DNA of 64,000 bases, from assembly GCF_005144415.1 (NCBI RefSeq), contig NZ_SWJE01000005.1, positions 167,828 to 231,827 of the forward strand, read 5' to 3'. This document shows positions 8,716 through 18,744 of this stretch, in pieces. Both the position numbers and the translations under genes were made by a program. Below the pieces are notes generated by a model, which saw only the letters and a program-made list of their open reading frames with translations, was not told the origin of the DNA and made no database searches. Position 1 is the first letter of the stretch, and every line of letters begins with the position of its first letter. This DNA comes from Trinickia terrae (GTDB lineage Bacteria > Pseudomonadota > Gammaproteobacteria > Burkholderiales > Burkholderiaceae).

Positions 8716-9288
8716 ATGAATTCTCGATTGCTTCGACTGGGGGGCCTTTTTGCCTTTTTGGCGCTAACGGGCTGTGCGGTTCCCCAGGGGTCGGCCGATC
8801 AGGCCAACGCCGCGGCGATGCGCACGCAGGCGGGCGCGCCGCTCGGCTACGGCGACGCGCTCACGTCGATCCCCGCTGCCGCCCCGAAACCGAGCCTCGC
8901 GGACGCGAAGCCGCTGGATGCCGGCCCCGACGTCTCCGATTTCCACCAGACCGGCCGCGCCTCCTGGTACGGCACCAAGTTCCACGGCCGCAAGACGGCC
9001 AGCGGCGAGCGCTACAACATGAACGCGCTGACGGCCGCGCACAAGACGCTTCCGCTCGGGGCGTTCGTGCGGGTGACGAACATGACCAACAACAAGTCGG
9101 TCGTCGTGAAGATCAACGATCGCGGGCCTTACATTCGTGGCCGCGTGCTCGACGTGTCCTACGCGGCGGCCCGGCTGCTTGGGCTGAGCAAGGCTGGAAC
9201 GGCGCGCGTGAAGATGGAAGGGCTGTCGCAGCAGGAAGCGAAGGCCGAGCAGACCGCCCAAGCGGAAACGCTGGCCGACAATCGCTGA
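8716..9288 (+). CDS. rlpA: RlpA-like septal/peptidoglycan lipoprotein (double-psi beta-barrel)
   Basis: 190 aa. The N-terminus has a lipoprotein signal with LALTGC lipobox, acylated Cys near residue 20. A linker leads to the RlpA double-psi beta-barrel: TGRASWYGTKFHGRKTASGE, then THKT-like AAHKTLPLG, and VVKINDRGPYIRGRVLDVS, which includes the conserved His and Asp used for glycan cleavage. There is no C-terminal SPOR domain, so it is the short form. RlpA proteins cleave denuded glycan strands at the septum or bind them. ATG at 8716 lies downstream of the structured leader. The next gene is convergent. Confidence 0.9.
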   Translation: MNSRLLRLGGLFAFLALTGCAVPQGSADQANAAAMRTQAGAPLGYGDALTSIPAAAPKPSLADAKPLDAGPDVSDFHQTGRASWYGTKFHGRKTASGERYNMNALTAAHKTLPLGAFVRVTNMTNNKSVVVKINDRGPYIRGRVLDVSYAAARLLGLSKAGTARVKMEGLSQQEAKAEQTAQAETLADNR

Positions 9289-9342
9289 GGCAACGCTTCT
9301 CCGATTCGATTCGAACCCTGAAGGGCTGCCTCGCGCGGCCCT

Positions 9343-10215
9343 TCAGTCTTTCTTGAGCTCGAGCGCGCGCGCGTACAGCGTGTTGCGCGGCGCACCGGTG
9401 ATCGCCGCGGCGACTTTCACCGCGCCGCTCACGGGCAATTCTTCGAGCAGGATAGTCAGGAGTGCGTCGTGATCGTCGGCGCCCGGCTCCGCTTGCGGCG
9501 CGCCTTCGACCACCAGCACGAACTCGCCGCGCTGCCGGTTCGCATCGGCGGCGAGCCACGCTGGCCCTTCGGCCAGGGTGCAGCCATGCAGCGCCTCATG
9601 TAACTTGGTCAACTCTCGCGCGATCAGCAAGCGCCGCGCGCCGCCGAATGTGTCGGCGAGCGCCTGCACGGTCTCGACGATGCGATGCGGCGCTTCGTAG
9701 AACACGAGCGCATGCGGATGTCCCGCCAATTGCTGAAGCTGGGCTGCGCGCTGCTTGGCCTTGGTCGGCAGGAAGCCAAGAAACGAGAACGTGGCGGTCC
9801 AGTCGCCGGCCACGCTGAGCGCGGTCGCGAGCGCGCTGGCGCCGGGCAGCGGAACGACGGCCAGGCCGGCGTCGCGTACGGCGTCGACGAGCTTCGCGCC
9901 CGGGTCCGAGATGCCGGGCGTGCCGGCGTCCGAGACATAGGCAATGCGCTCGCCGGCCCGCAGATGCTCGATCACGCGCACGGCGGCGGCGCGCTCGTTG
10001 TGCTCGTGCACGGCGACGAGCGGCTTGGAAATGCCGTAGCGGGCGAGGAGCTGGCCGCTGTTGCGCGTGTCTTCGGCCGCGATGCGGTCGACGATTCCGA
10101 GCACATGGAGCGCGCGCAGCGTGATGTCGGCGATGTTGCCGATGGGCGTCGCCACAACATAGAGGGCGCCGGCGGGGTACTGCTGCCCTTGCGCGAGTTC
10201 GAGGAGATCAGTCAT
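9343..10215 (-). CDS. rsmI: 16S rRNA (cytidine1402-2'-O)-methyltransferase RsmI
   Basis: 290 aa. Contains [18 protein letters not shown], the AAEDTR motif, [12 protein letters not shown] and [16 protein letters not shown], all hallmarks of the tetrapyrrole-methylase-fold RsmI that methylates C1402 in the decoding centre. The ATG at 10215 is inside CATG and shares bases with the oppositely oriented yraN start; the frame continues upstream but the added sequence is not RsmI-like. Its stop converges on rlpA. In E. coli the gene sits beside yraN, diaA and dolP, as here, though it is divergent in both. Confidence 0.95.
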   Translation of the reverse strand: MTDLLELAQGQQYPAGALYVVATPIGNIADITLRALHVLGIVDRIAAEDTRNSGQLLARYGISKPLVAVHEHNERAAAVRVIEHLRAGERIAYVSDAGTPGISDPGAKLVDAVRDAGLAVVPLPGASALATALSVAGDWTATFSFLGFLPTKAKQRAAQLQQLAGHPHALVFYEAPHRIVETVQALADTFGGARRLLIARELTKLHEALHGCTLAEGPAWLAADANRQRGEFVLVVEGAPQAEPGADDHDALLTILLEELPVSGAVKVAAAITGAPRNTLYARALELKKD

Positions 10216-10645
10216 GACGCAGAAAACGCGGACGAGCGGAACAAGGCCGACATTGTGCCACGCGGCGGACCACAACTTTCCCGGCCGCGCCGGATCGAAG
10301 CGTGTAGGAACGGCGTTCGAGGCGCGTGCGCTCGAGTTCCTGCGGCGCCAGCGCATGCGCCTCGTCGCGCGCAACGTGAGCTGCCGCGGCGGCGAGATCG
10401 ACCTCGTGATGCGCGATTGCGATGGCGCGCTGGTGTTCGTCGAAGTGCGCGCGCGAGCCGATCGGCGCTATGGCGGAGCCGCGGCGAGCGTCGGCTGGCA
10501 GAAGCGCCAGCGTCTCGTGAGAGCGGCTCAGTACTTTCTGGTTGCGAAAGGCGCCGCCGCAAGCGCGTGCCGCTTCGACGTCGTCGCGTTCGACGGCACC
10601 CGCCTCGAGTGGCTGCGCGACGCTTTTCGCGCGGACGACGTCTGA
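10214..10645 (+). CDS. yraN: YraN / UPF0102 endonuclease-like protein
   Basis: 143 aa. Core motifs [22 protein letters not shown] and [11 protein letters not shown] match the UPF0102 family, which has the fold of Holliday-junction/PD-(D/E)xK nucleases (E, D and ExK-like positions; the last is VEVR here). Function is unproven. Start at ATG 10214 overlaps the rsmI start on the other strand. The first 28 residues are not conserved in type and a later start is possible, but the next ATG (10355) would remove the catalytic region. Confidence 0.87.
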   Translation: MTQKTRTSGTRPTLCHAADHNFPGRAGSKRVGTAFEARALEFLRRQRMRLVARNVSCRGGEIDLVMRDCDGALVFVEVRARADRRYGGAAASVGWQKRQRLVRAAQYFLVAKGAAASACRFDVVAFDGTRLEWLRDAFRADDV

Positions 10646-10756
10646 GCGGTGTTTCGGCGCATGCCGAGTGCGGTAAACTTGCGCGCAAACGCAATGCCGT
10701 ACCGCCGCAATGCCGCCTTGAGGTTGCGCCCCAGCCTCGCCATGAGTTAGAGATCG

Positions 10757-11344
10757 ATGTCAGTCGAACGCATTCAACAGCACTTCCGCGACAGCGCGGC
10801 CGTCAAGCTCGAAGCCCTGGAAACCCTGTCGATGCCGATCGCCGTGGCGGTCGACACCCTGTTCGCCGCGCTGGCGAACGGCAACAAGATTCTTGCGTGC
10901 GGCAACGGCGGCTCGGCGGCCGACGCGCAACGCCTCGCGGCCGAGCTGATCGGCCGCTTCGAGCGCGAGCGGCCCGGCTTGCCTGCCATCGCGCTGACTG
11001 CCGATTCCGCCGTCCTGACCGCGCTCGGCGACGACTACGCGTTCGACGAACTCTACGCCAAGCAAGTCCGCGCACTCGGCCACACAGGCGACGTGCTGCT
11101 CGTGCTGACGACCACCGGCAACTCCGCCAACGTCCTCGCGGCGGTGGCCGAAGCGCACGAGCGCGAGATGGTCGTGATCGCGCTGACGGGCCACGGCGGC
11201 GGCAAGATGAACGAGGCGCTCAGCGACATGGACATCCACATCTGCGTGCCGTCGGAGCGCCTCGCGCGCGTGCGGGAAGTCCACATGCTGACGATTCATT
11301 GCCTGTGCGACGGCATCGACGCGATGCTGCTCGGCGAAGATTGA
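10757..11344 (+). CDS. diaA: SIS-domain protein, DiaA/GmhA type
   Basis: 195 aa. A single sugar-isomerase domain with CGNGGSAADAQ (phosphosugar binding), ALTADSAVLTALGDDY and LTTTGNSANVL. The sequence fits both phosphoheptose isomerase GmhA and the DnaA-initiator-associating protein DiaA. Position between yraN and a BON lipoprotein is the same as E. coli diaA, which favours a role in timing of replication initiation. Start ATG 10757. A gap of 44 bases to the next gene suggests co-transcription. Confidence 0.85.
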   Translation: MSVERIQQHFRDSAAVKLEALETLSMPIAVAVDTLFAALANGNKILACGNGGSAADAQRLAAELIGRFERERPGLPAIALTADSAVLTALGDDYAFDELYAKQVRALGHTGDVLLVLTTTGNSANVLAAVAEAHEREMVVIALTGHGGGKMNEALSDMDIHICVPSERLARVREVHMLTIHCLCDGIDAMLLGED

Positions 11345-11388
11345 TTACCGGATTGACCACCTAATTGACCACGATAGGGAGCGCGTTG

Positions 11389-12192
11389 ATGAGCGGAAAC
11401 CGCGTCAAGAAGACGCTTGTGAGGACCACGCTCGTGGTCGGCCTGACGGCGGGGCTTGCCGCCACGTTGCAGGGGTGCGTGCTGGCGCTGGCCGGCGCGG
11501 CTGGAGGCGGCGCGCTGATCGCGACCGACCGGCGCACGCTGGGCGCGCAGACCGAGGATCGCGAGATCCAGGTGAAGGCCTCGACGCAGATCGCCAACGA
11601 TCTGCCCGATGCCGCGCACGTGAACGTGACCGTGTTCAACCGGCGCGTGCTGCTGACGGGCGAAGTGCCGAGCGAGCAGTACAAGCAGCAGGTCGAACAG
11701 ATCGTGCGCAACCTCAATAACGTCAACCTGATCGTGAACGAGCTGGCGATCCAGCCGAAGAGCGATTTTTCGTCGCGCGCGAACGACTCGTACCTCGAAG
11801 GCCGCGTGAAGACTGCGCTGATCGCGGAGAAGGGCATCTCGGCGAATGACTTCAAGGTGGTTTGCGAACGCGGCAACGTCTACCTGATGGGGCTCGTTAC
11901 CAGCGATGAAGGCAACGCCGGCGGCGCTGCCGCGAGCACCGTGCCGGGTGTGATGAAGGTCGTGAAGGTGTTCCAGTACATCCAGCCGCAGGAAGCGCGG
12001 GCGCTCGAGGCGTCAGCGGCGGCGGCTGCCAGTGCGCCGGGGGCCGCGTCTGTGCCGGCGGCGACTTCGAACGAGCCGACGGTCGGGGCGGTGCAGTCGG
12101 CGCCGGTCACATCGCAGCCGCTCGGAAAGCAGTCGCCTGCGCCGGTGACGAGTTCGAGCGGGGTTCCGGGTAATTCGAAGGCGGTGCAATGA
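11389..12192 (+). CDS. BON-domain outer-membrane lipoprotein (DolP/YraP-like)
   Basis: 267 aa. Signal peptide with lipobox LQGC puts the acylated Cys near residue 27. Two BON domains follow: one around residues 55-125 ([18 protein letters not shown]) and one around 130-195 ([13 protein letters not shown]), as in E. coli DolP, which supports outer-membrane integrity. The C-terminal 70 residues are an Ala/Ser/Pro tail not found in DolP. ATG at 11389 follows TAGGGA; an in-frame start at 11365 lacks a ribosome site. The stop overlaps the cytochrome c start by four bases. Confidence 0.88.
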   Translation: MSGNRVKKTLVRTTLVVGLTAGLAATLQGCVLALAGAAGGGALIATDRRTLGAQTEDREIQVKASTQIANDLPDAAHVNVTVFNRRVLLTGEVPSEQYKQQVEQIVRNLNNVNLIVNELAIQPKSDFSSRANDSYLEGRVKTALIAEKGISANDFKVVCERGNVYLMGLVTSDEGNAGGAAASTVPGVMKVVKVFQYIQPQEARALEASAAAAASAPGAASVPAATSNEPTVGAVQSAPVTSQPLGKQSPAPVTSSSGVPGNSKAVQ

Positions 12193-12563
12193 GGTTTGTG
12201 ATTTTGACGCGGGGGCGCATGGTTGTGGCGGGGGCGGTGGTGATGCTCGGCGCGGCGGCGGGGGCTGCGCCTGCTCTGGCCGCCGATGGGCCGGACGGGC
12301 TCGCGATCGCGAAGAGCAATGCGTGCATGGGGTGCCATGCGGTCGATCGCAAGCTCGTCGGGCCGTCGTTCCTGCAGATCGCGGGCAAGTACAAGGGCGA
12401 CGTGCAGGCGCCGGCCAAGCTGGCGCTGAAGGTGAAGGACGGCGGGGCGGGAGTTTGGGGCGCGATTCCGATGCCGGCGCATCCGCGGATGAGCGATGCC
12501 GATATCCGCACGGTGGTGGCCTGGGTGCTGGCCGGGGCGCCTTCCTCGGCTTCCGCCAAGTGA
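12189..12563 (+). CDS. Class I c-type cytochrome
   Basis: 124 aa with a cleavable signal peptide (to about residue 31, ALA-AD). Haem attachment motif CMGCH at about residue 45 and the axial Met in [11 protein letters not shown] region identify a small periplasmic cytochrome c551/c5-type electron carrier. ATG overlaps the BON gene stop (ATGA), so translation is coupled. The pairing with a BON lipoprotein is not explained by function. The partner oxidase is unknown. Confidence 0.9.
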   Translation: MRFVILTRGRMVVAGAVVMLGAAAGAAPALAADGPDGLAIAKSNACMGCHAVDRKLVGPSFLQIAGKYKGDVQAPAKLALKVKDGGAGVWGAIPMPAHPRMSDADIRTVVAWVLAGAPSSASAK

Positions 12564-12588
12564 GGCTTGCTGGTGGCGGTTTGGGCGC

Positions 12589-12619
12589 TTGTCAAACCGC
12601 CAGAGCGCTGTGCTAGAAT
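12589..12619 (+). promoter_or_regulatory. Promoter of tRNA-Ala
   Basis: TTGTCA at 12589-12594 and TAGAAT at 12614-12619 with a 19-bp spacer; the -10 is preceded by TGC, giving an extended -10 that would compensate for the long spacer. The tRNA begins 12 bases later. Confidence 0.55.
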
Positions 12620-12631
12620 TAGCGCTTCGTT

Positions 12632-12711
<80 letters not shown>

Positions 12712-12719
12712 ATTCCTTT

Positions 12720-12746
12720 AAAATCAGCCACTTAGGCTGATTTTTT
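12720..12746 (+). terminator. Island-encoded terminator just after tRNA-Ala
   Basis: Stem AATCAGCC/GGCTGATT with loop ACTTA and six further T. It lies immediately inside the left end of the island and so replaces the native tRNA terminator that integration pushed 17 kb away (30077). Confidence 0.88.
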
Positions 12747-12787
12747 CTTTGTGCGTTGCTTCCGTCGTCGTTGGCTCGACACCCCGC

Positions 12788-12807
12788 AGGGTGACATCAG
12801 GGTGACA
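12788..12807 (+). promoter_or_regulatory. Left arm-type integrase site candidate
   Basis: Two direct copies of AGGGTGACA separated by TC. The same doublet, in the same orientation, separated by GC, occurs at 29910-29929 near the right end. Paired short direct repeats inside both ends of an integrative element are typical arm sites for the N-terminal domain of tyrosine integrases. Confidence 0.65.
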
Positions 12808-12903
12808 GACAGTTGCCTGTCTGGCGGAAGGATGGCACGCGCTCCGATACAAGGTCAACAGTCACGACAGGGCGTGACCGCTCGCGACCGAGCTTGCCCG
12901 TCA

Positions 12904-13596
12904 TTACTCATCGTCTGATGTGCGGTCTTCGTCAGCGATGCGGTTCTTCTCTCGAAGCAATGCCAGCACCGTTTCACGATCATCGTAGAAGTCGTGCAAC
13001 AGATAGGCCGCGTATTCCTTGGCTACCTTCACTTCTGGCGGCGTGACTTGTCGCCATTCTTCGTGCAGCACGTAGTTTCCCAAGGTGCGAATCTCGTCAT
13101 GGGTGCGTTTCCGTCGTGACGCAGTGATAACGCCATCTGCGGCAGCCAGATCAATCTGCTGTTCGAGCGACGTACCCTTCTTCAGTTTGTACCCGTTGGC
13201 GCGAAGCGTCTTGTCCAGCACGGACCGAAACAATGCGGCAGCCGCCCGGTAGCACCCGGCTTCCGCGCACTCTTCGCCTTCCCGGAATTCCTTGACGATT
13301 CCTTCGGGAACCGCTTCGGGCAAGACATGGCGAATTTCGGCTTCCGGGTAAAAGTCGGTCAATTCCGCCTGACCGCCGCCGTTCGCGTTGGTCGCCAACA
13401 GAGTAATCAACGCACCCGCGCCGCAGCCCGTGCATCGAGCCAGCCTGTATATCTCGGTCTGACTCGGGTCGATTTGTCGATAAATTTGCCCGTATGGGCC
13501 GCCGCGTTGCGGGTCGCCGATCAGGAAGGAAGTCAGCGCACCACTGCAAGTCGGGCAGTTCGCAAAGACGTGCCCGTGTTCATTCATTGTCGCCAT
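12904..13596 (-). CDS. DUF4145-type protein next to type ISP restriction enzyme
   Basis: 230 aa. N-terminal zinc-ribbon-like pairs CPTC and CTGC (about 40 residues apart) followed by an alpha-helical domain with EECAEAGCYRAAAALFRSVLDK, LKKGTSLEQQIDL and LGNYVLHEE, matching DUF4145 proteins often encoded beside restriction systems. Start taken as the ATG at 13596 (MATMNEHG); the ATG three codons later is equally possible, and the upstream open frame looks non-coding. Divergent from the restriction gene with about 150 bases between. Biochemical role unknown. Confidence 0.72.
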   Translation of the reverse strand: MATMNEHGHVFANCPTCSGALTSFLIGDPQRGGPYGQIYRQIDPSQTEIYRLARCTGCGAGALITLLATNANGGGQAELTDFYPEAEIRHVLPEAVPEGIVKEFREGEECAEAGCYRAAAALFRSVLDKTLRANGYKLKKGTSLEQQIDLAAADGVITASRRKRTHDEIRTLGNYVLHEEWRQVTPPEVKVAKEYAAYLLHDFYDDRETVLALLREKNRIADEDRTSDDE

Positions 13597-13744
13597 GGCT
13601 AGTTTCGATCTGAATCGAGTCAACCGGCATTCTGCGGGTATTTCCTGCATTGTGGAAAGCCGAAAAGAAGCCGATGTACCGGACCGGGGCGGCATAATGT
13701 CGTCCTTGCGGCCAGCTTGGCCTGATTCCTGAAATACGAAGAAC

Positions 13745-16700
13745 ATGACCGCTCTCGAAAACCTGCTCGATACCTTCCGCCATGCCGCCGTCACGGAACG
13801 AGAGAAAGGAACCTACTTCGAAGAGTTGATCGTCACCTATTTGCGGAACGAAGCCACGTACCGCGATCTGTACAGTGATGTCTGGACCTATGCGGAATGG
13901 GCTGACCTGCAAGGGTTGGACAAGCGGGACACCGGTATCGACCTTGTGGCGAAGACGCGCGGCACGGATGAATTCCACGCCATCCAGTGCAAGCTGTTTG
14001 CGCCGGGCCACAAGGTCCAGAAGAGCGACATTGACAGCTTCTTCACGGCATCGGGCAAGAAGCCTTTCACGCGCCGGATCATCGTCGCCACGACGAACCA
14101 TTGGAGCGAACACGCCGAAAACGCCTTGCTGGATCAGCAGCCACCTGTCAGTAAGATCGACCTGACGGCCCTTGAAGAGAGCCAGATCGATTGGGGCCAG
14201 TACCAGCCGAAGGCGGCACCGGTCATCAAGGCAAAGAAGGAACTGCGCCCGCACCAGACCAATGCACTGAATGCCGTTGTTCATGGTCTGGCGGATGCCG
14301 ACCGTGGCAAGCTGATTATGGCTTGCGGTACTGGGAAGACGTTCACCAGCTTGAAGATCGCGGAGACACTTGCGGGTGCTGGCAAGCGCGTACTTTTTCT
14401 CGTCCCAAGTTTGTCGCTGCTATCGCAGTCCCTGACCGAATGGACGCAGGAGAGTGAGACGCCGCTGCATAGCTTCGCGGTCTGTTCCGACAGCGACGTT
14501 GGCAAGAAGCGCAAGAAAGAAGACGACATGGTTCAGACCTTCGTCCATGAACTGCGCTATCCGGCCACCACGGATTCGGCCCGACTGGCGGCAGAGATGG
14601 CGACGCGGCACGACGCGTCGCACATGAGCGTCGTTTTCTCGACCTATCACTCGATTGATGTCATCAGCCGTGCGCAGAAGCAGTTCGGACTGGCGGACTT
14701 CGACCTGATCGTCTGCGATGAAGCGCACCGCACGACCGGCGCGACGTTCGGCGACGATGACGAAAGCGCCTTCGTCCGGGTTCACGATGCCAACTACATT
14801 CGCGCCGCCAAGCGGATGTACATGACGGCGACGCCACGTATCTATGGGGATTCGGCCAAGGCCACTGCTGAACGCGACAACGTGGCGCTTTGTTCGATGG
14901 ACGACAAAGCCCTGTATGGTGACGAACTGTTCGTCATCACGTTCTCGGAAGCCGTCAAGCGCGGGTTGCTCGTCGATTACAAGGTGATCGTGCTGGCGGT
15001 CGAAGAAGCGCACGTCAACCGGCGTCTGCAAGACCTGCTGCGAGACGAGAACAACCAGTTGAAGGTGGACGACGCTGCCAAGATTGTCGGCTGCTGGAAG
15101 GCCCTGTCGAAGCAGGGATTGACCGAAGACTTGGTTGGCGACGGCGATCCCATGAATCGTGCGGTGGCCTTCTGTCAGGTCATCGAAGTCTCGAAAGGTG
15201 CCAAGACGCACAAGGTCAGTTCGAAACAGATCGCTGGAATGTTCCAAGCGGTCGTCGAAGCCTATCAGGAATCTGAAGAGACGGAAGAATTTGAACAGGC
15301 GGCCCGACTTCACTGCGAAGCCGAACACGTTGATGGCGGCATGAACGCCAGTGAGAAGGAAGCGAAGCTGGCGTGGCTGAAAGCCGAGATGCCCGAGAAC
15401 ACCTGTCGCATTCTCAGCAATGTCCGTTGCTTGTCCGAAGGTGTGGACGTTCCGGCACTGGATGCCGTGCTGTTCCTGACACCGCGTAACTCTCAGGTTG
15501 ACGTGGTGCAGTCGGTCGGTCGCGTCATGCGCAATGCACCGGGCAAGAAGCGCGGCTATGTGGTGCTGCCGGTGGTCATTCCGGCTGGCGTCGAAGCGCA
15601 CGAAGCCCTGAACGACAACAAGACCTATGCCGTGGTCTGGCAGGTTCTGCAAGCACTGCGCTCCCACGACGACCGCTTCGATGCAATGGTGAACAAGCTC
15701 GACTTGATCGGGAAGGACACCAGCAAGATGGAAGTCATCGCGATCACTGACAAGATTCAGAAGAAGCAGCAGAAAACCAACGGGACGAAGAACAAGGACG
15801 CTGGTAAGGGCGGCTTCACCATTGGCGAAGCGGTCAAGAAGCGCACTCCGCAGGAACAGCACGAACTGCAATTCGAGATCGGCGAGATCGAGAAGGCCAT
15901 CTATGCCAAGCTGGTCCAGAAGGTCGGCAACCGTCACCATTGGGAAGATTGGGCGAACGACATCGCGAAGATTGCCCGGACCCACATCGACCGCATTACC
16001 GGCATCATCGAGAACCCCGCGAACACGAAGGAACGGGACGCGTTCGATTCATTCGCCGCCGAACTGCGCGACGACCTGAACGGCAGCATCACGGACGGCG
16101 AAATCATCGAGATGCTGGCGCAGCATCTCATCACCAAGCCGGTATTCGACGCCCTGTTTGCCGACTACAGCTTCGCGAAGCACAACCCTATGTCGCTGGC
16201 GATGCAGAGCGTGCTGGATGTACTGCACGAACACCGGTTGGATAAAGAAGCCGACACGCTGGAACGCTTCTATGAGAGCGTGAAACTGCGGGCGGAAGGT
16301 ATCGACAACGCGGCGGGCAAGCAGAAGATCGTCGTCGAACTTTACGATAAGTTCTTCCGCAACGCTTTCCCGAAGATGACCGAACGTCTGGGGATCGTCT
16401 ACACGCCGGTCGAAGTCGTGGACTTCATCATTCATAGCGTCGGGCATGTGTTGCAGTCCGAGTTCGGCCAGACCTTGGGTAGCAAGGGCGTCCACATCAT
16501 CGATCCCTTCGTCGGGACAGGCACGTTCGTGACGCGTTTGCTGCAAAGCGGTCTTATCAAGCCGGAAGAACTGCCCCACAAGTACAAACACGAAATCCAC
16601 GCCAACGAGATCGTGCTGTTGGCGTATTACATTTCTTGTATCAATATCGAGTCGGTCTATCACGGCATCGTCGGCGGCAGCTACCAGCCGTTCGAAGGCA

Positions 16701-18709
16701 TTTGCCTTGCTGATACCTTTCAACTTTACGAGAAGGAAGACTTGGTGGACGCGGTTCAGGCAAGCAACAGTGCCCGCCGCAAGCGCCAGAAGAAGCTCGA
16801 CATCCGGGTAATCATCGGCAACCCGCCCTATTCAGCCGGTCAGGACAGCGCGAACGACAACAACCAGAATGTGGCGTACCCGCATCTCGACAGCCGCATC
16901 CGAAACACTTATGCCGAGCGGTCCAGCGCCACGAACAAGAACGCGCTGTACGACAGCTACATTCGTGCGATCCGGTGGGCCAGCGACCGAATCGGCAAGA
17001 GCGGTGTGATCGGCTTTGTGACAAACGCAGGGTTTCTGGAAGCAAACACTGCCGATGGCTTGCGGAAGTGTCTGGCTGACGAGTTCAGCAGCATTCACGT
17101 GTTCCATCTGCGGGGAAATCAGAGAACTTCCGGCGAAGTGTCTCGCAGGGAAGGCGGCAAGATTTTTGGTGGTGGCAGCCGTGCGCCGATTGCGATTTCG
17201 GTGCTGGTCAAGAACCCACATGCTGCGCAGCACGGTCAGATTTACTTTCACGACATCGGCGACTACCTGAGTCGGGAAGAGAAACTAGCCAAGATCAGTG
17301 GTCTTGGTGGCATTGCAGGGATCGCTTCGGCAAATGCATGGCAACCGATAATCCCGAACGAGCACGGTGACTGGTTAAAACAACGTGATGATGGCTTTTC
17401 TGATTACATCGCGATGGGAGATAGAAGTGGCTTGGGGTTGTTTGACTGCTACTCCAATGGTGTAAAGACAAACGCGGATGCATGGATGTACAACGCGGGC
17501 ATCGTTGAATTGATGCGGAGCATGCAAGTATTTGTGGAAACGTATAACACTGAAGTCGCTCGCTATGCTGTCTCGGACAAGAAAGTGCGATTCCAAGACT
17601 TTGTCACGATGGATATGACAAAAATAAAATGGCACAGTGGCATTATTCCGAAGGCAATGTCCGGCAGGATGGGGCATTTCGATAAGACTAAGATCGTTCC
17701 AAGCGTTTATCGCCCGTTTGAAAAGCAGAATCTGTATTTTGATCCGATGTTTGTGCAGCGTGTGGCCCAAATGCCGCGAATTTTCCCAGATGCTAATGCT
17801 GATAATCTGGTAATTGTGACATCGGGCACGGGCGGTCGGACCGCTTTCACCGCGCTAATGGTGAACGTCAGCCCTAGTCTCCACATGGCAGACATCGACG
17901 GTTCACAATGCTTCCCGTTGTACCTGTATGACGAACCTGCTGGTGAAATCGCCGACGCGTCACCGAACGCCGACCTTTTCGAAGCGCCGAGCGCAGCCAC
18001 GGCGCAGCGCGAACGTCGAGATGCGCTGACCGACATAGGTCTGATGCACTTTCAAGCGGCGTATCCGGGCGAGCACATCGGCAAGGACGACGTTTTCCAT
18101 TACGTCTACGGCTTGCTGCATTCGCCGGAGTATCGCGAACGATATGGAGATACGCTTCGGAAGGAACTGCCGCGAATTCCGTGCGTGAAGACTGCTGCCG
18201 ACTTCTGGGCGTTCTCGACGGCTGGCCGGAAGCTGGCCGATCTGCACGTCAACTACGAGACGGTCGAGACGTACCCGTTGCAGATCGAAGGCGGCGGACT
18301 GCTACTGACCGATGCCGACTACCGGGTCGAGAAAATGCGGTACGGCAAGAACGGCAAGGACAAAGACCTTACGACGCTGATCTACAACGACAAGATCACG
18401 GTAAAGGGCATTCCGCTGGAAGCCTACGAATATGTGGTCAACGGTAAGTCGGCACTTGATTGGGTCGTCGAACGACAGTGCGTCAAGACCGACAAGGACA
18501 GCGGCATTGTCAACGACGCGAACGATTACGCCGTCGAGACGATGAACAATCCGCGCTACTCGCTCGAACTGTTCCAGCGGGTCGTTACGGTCAGTCTCGA
18601 AACGATGAAGATCGTTCGGTCGCTTCCGCGTCTTGATGTTCAGTCGCCCGGATCGGCTGACGGACAACTGGTCGAATCGGCGGGCGCTTCTGGCGCACTG
18701 ACTGCGTGA
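13745..18709 (+). CDS. Single-polypeptide type ISP restriction-modification enzyme
   Basis: 1654 aa, all activities in one chain as in LlaGI/LlaBIII. Order: Mrr-like nuclease with TGIDLVA (Asp66) and QCK (Lys83); superfamily 2 helicase/translocase with Walker A CGTGKT at about 195, DEAH at about 325 and VQSVGRVMRNAPGKK near 590; a helical coupler; gamma-class adenine methyltransferase with DPFVGTGTF at about 920 and NPPY at about 1026; then a C-terminal target-recognition region. It methylates adenine on one strand and cleaves after convergent translocation. All catalytic motifs are intact. The target recognition part (from about 17,250) is noticeably more AT-rich than the rest, as expected for exchanged specificity domains. 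Confidence 0.94.
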   Translation: MTALENLLDTFRHAAVTEREKGTYFEELIVTYLRNEATYRDLYSDVWTYAEWADLQGLDKRDTGIDLVAKTRGTDEFHAIQCKLFAPGHKVQKSDIDSFFTASGKKPFTRRIIVATTNHWSEHAENALLDQQPPVSKIDLTALEESQIDWGQYQPKAAPVIKAKKELRPHQTNALNAVVHGLADADRGKLIMACGTGKTFTSLKIAETLAGAGKRVLFLVPSLSLLSQSLTEWTQESETPLHSFAVCSDSDVGKKRKKEDDMVQTFVHELRYPATTDSARLAAEMATRHDASHMSVVFSTYHSIDVISRAQKQFGLADFDLIVCDEAHRTTGATFGDDDESAFVRVHDANYIRAAKRMYMTATPRIYGDSAKATAERDNVALCSMDDKALYGDELFVITFSEAVKRGLLVDYKVIVLAVEEAHVNRRLQDLLRDENNQLKVDDAAKIVGCWKALSKQGLTEDLVGDGDPMNRAVAFCQVIEVSKGAKTHKVSSKQIAGMFQAVVEAYQESEETEEFEQAARLHCEAEHVDGGMNASEKEAKLAWLKAEMPENTCRILSNVRCLSEGVDVPALDAVLFLTPRNSQVDVVQSVGRVMRNAPGKKRGYVVLPVVIPAGVEAHEALNDNKTYAVVWQVLQALRSHDDRFDAMVNKLDLIGKDTSKMEVIAITDKIQKKQQKTNGTKNKDAGKGGFTIGEAVKKRTPQEQHELQFEIGEIEKAIYAKLVQKVGNRHHWEDWANDIAKIARTHIDRITGIIENPANTKERDAFDSFAAELRDDLNGSITDGEIIEMLAQHLITKPVFDALFADYSFAKHNPMSLAMQSVLDVLHEHRLDKEADTLERFYESVKLRAEGIDNAAGKQKIVVELYDKFFRNAFPKMTERLGIVYTPVEVVDFIIHSVGHVLQSEFGQTLGSKGVHIIDPFVGTGTFVTRLLQSGLIKPEELPHKYKHEIHANEIVLLAYYISCINIESVYHGIVGGSYQPFEGICLADTFQLYEKEDLVDAVQASNSARRKRQKKLDIRVIIGNPPYSAGQDSANDNNQNVAYPHLDSRIRNTYAERSSATNKNALYDSYIRAIRWASDRIGKSGVIGFVTNAGFLEANTADGLRKCLADEFSSIHVFHLRGNQRTSGEVSRREGGKIFGGGSRAPIAISVLVKNPHAAQHGQIYFHDIGDYLSREEKLAKISGLGGIAGIASANAWQPIIPNEHGDWLKQRDDGFSDYIAMGDRSGLGLFDCYSNGVKTNADAWMYNAGIVELMRSMQVFVETYNTEVARYAVSDKKVRFQDFVTMDMTKIKWHSGIIPKAMSGRMGHFDKTKIVPSVYRPFEKQNLYFDPMFVQRVAQMPRIFPDANADNLVIVTSGTGGRTAFTALMVNVSPSLHMADIDGSQCFPLYLYDEPAGEIADASPNADLFEAPSAATAQRERRDALTDIGLMHFQAAYPGEHIGKDDVFHYVYGLLHSPEYRERYGDTLRKELPRIPCVKTAADFWAFSTAGRKLADLHVNYETVETYPLQIEGGGLLLTDADYRVEKMRYGKNGKDKDLTTLIYNDKITVKGIPLEAYEYVVNGKSALDWVVERQCVKTDKDSGIVNDANDYAVETMNNPRYSLELFQRVVTVSLETMKIVRSLPRLDVQSPGSADGQLVESAGASGALTA

Positions 18710-18744
18710 TCGCCCATAGGGGGCAGCAGCTTGGATATACCAAT

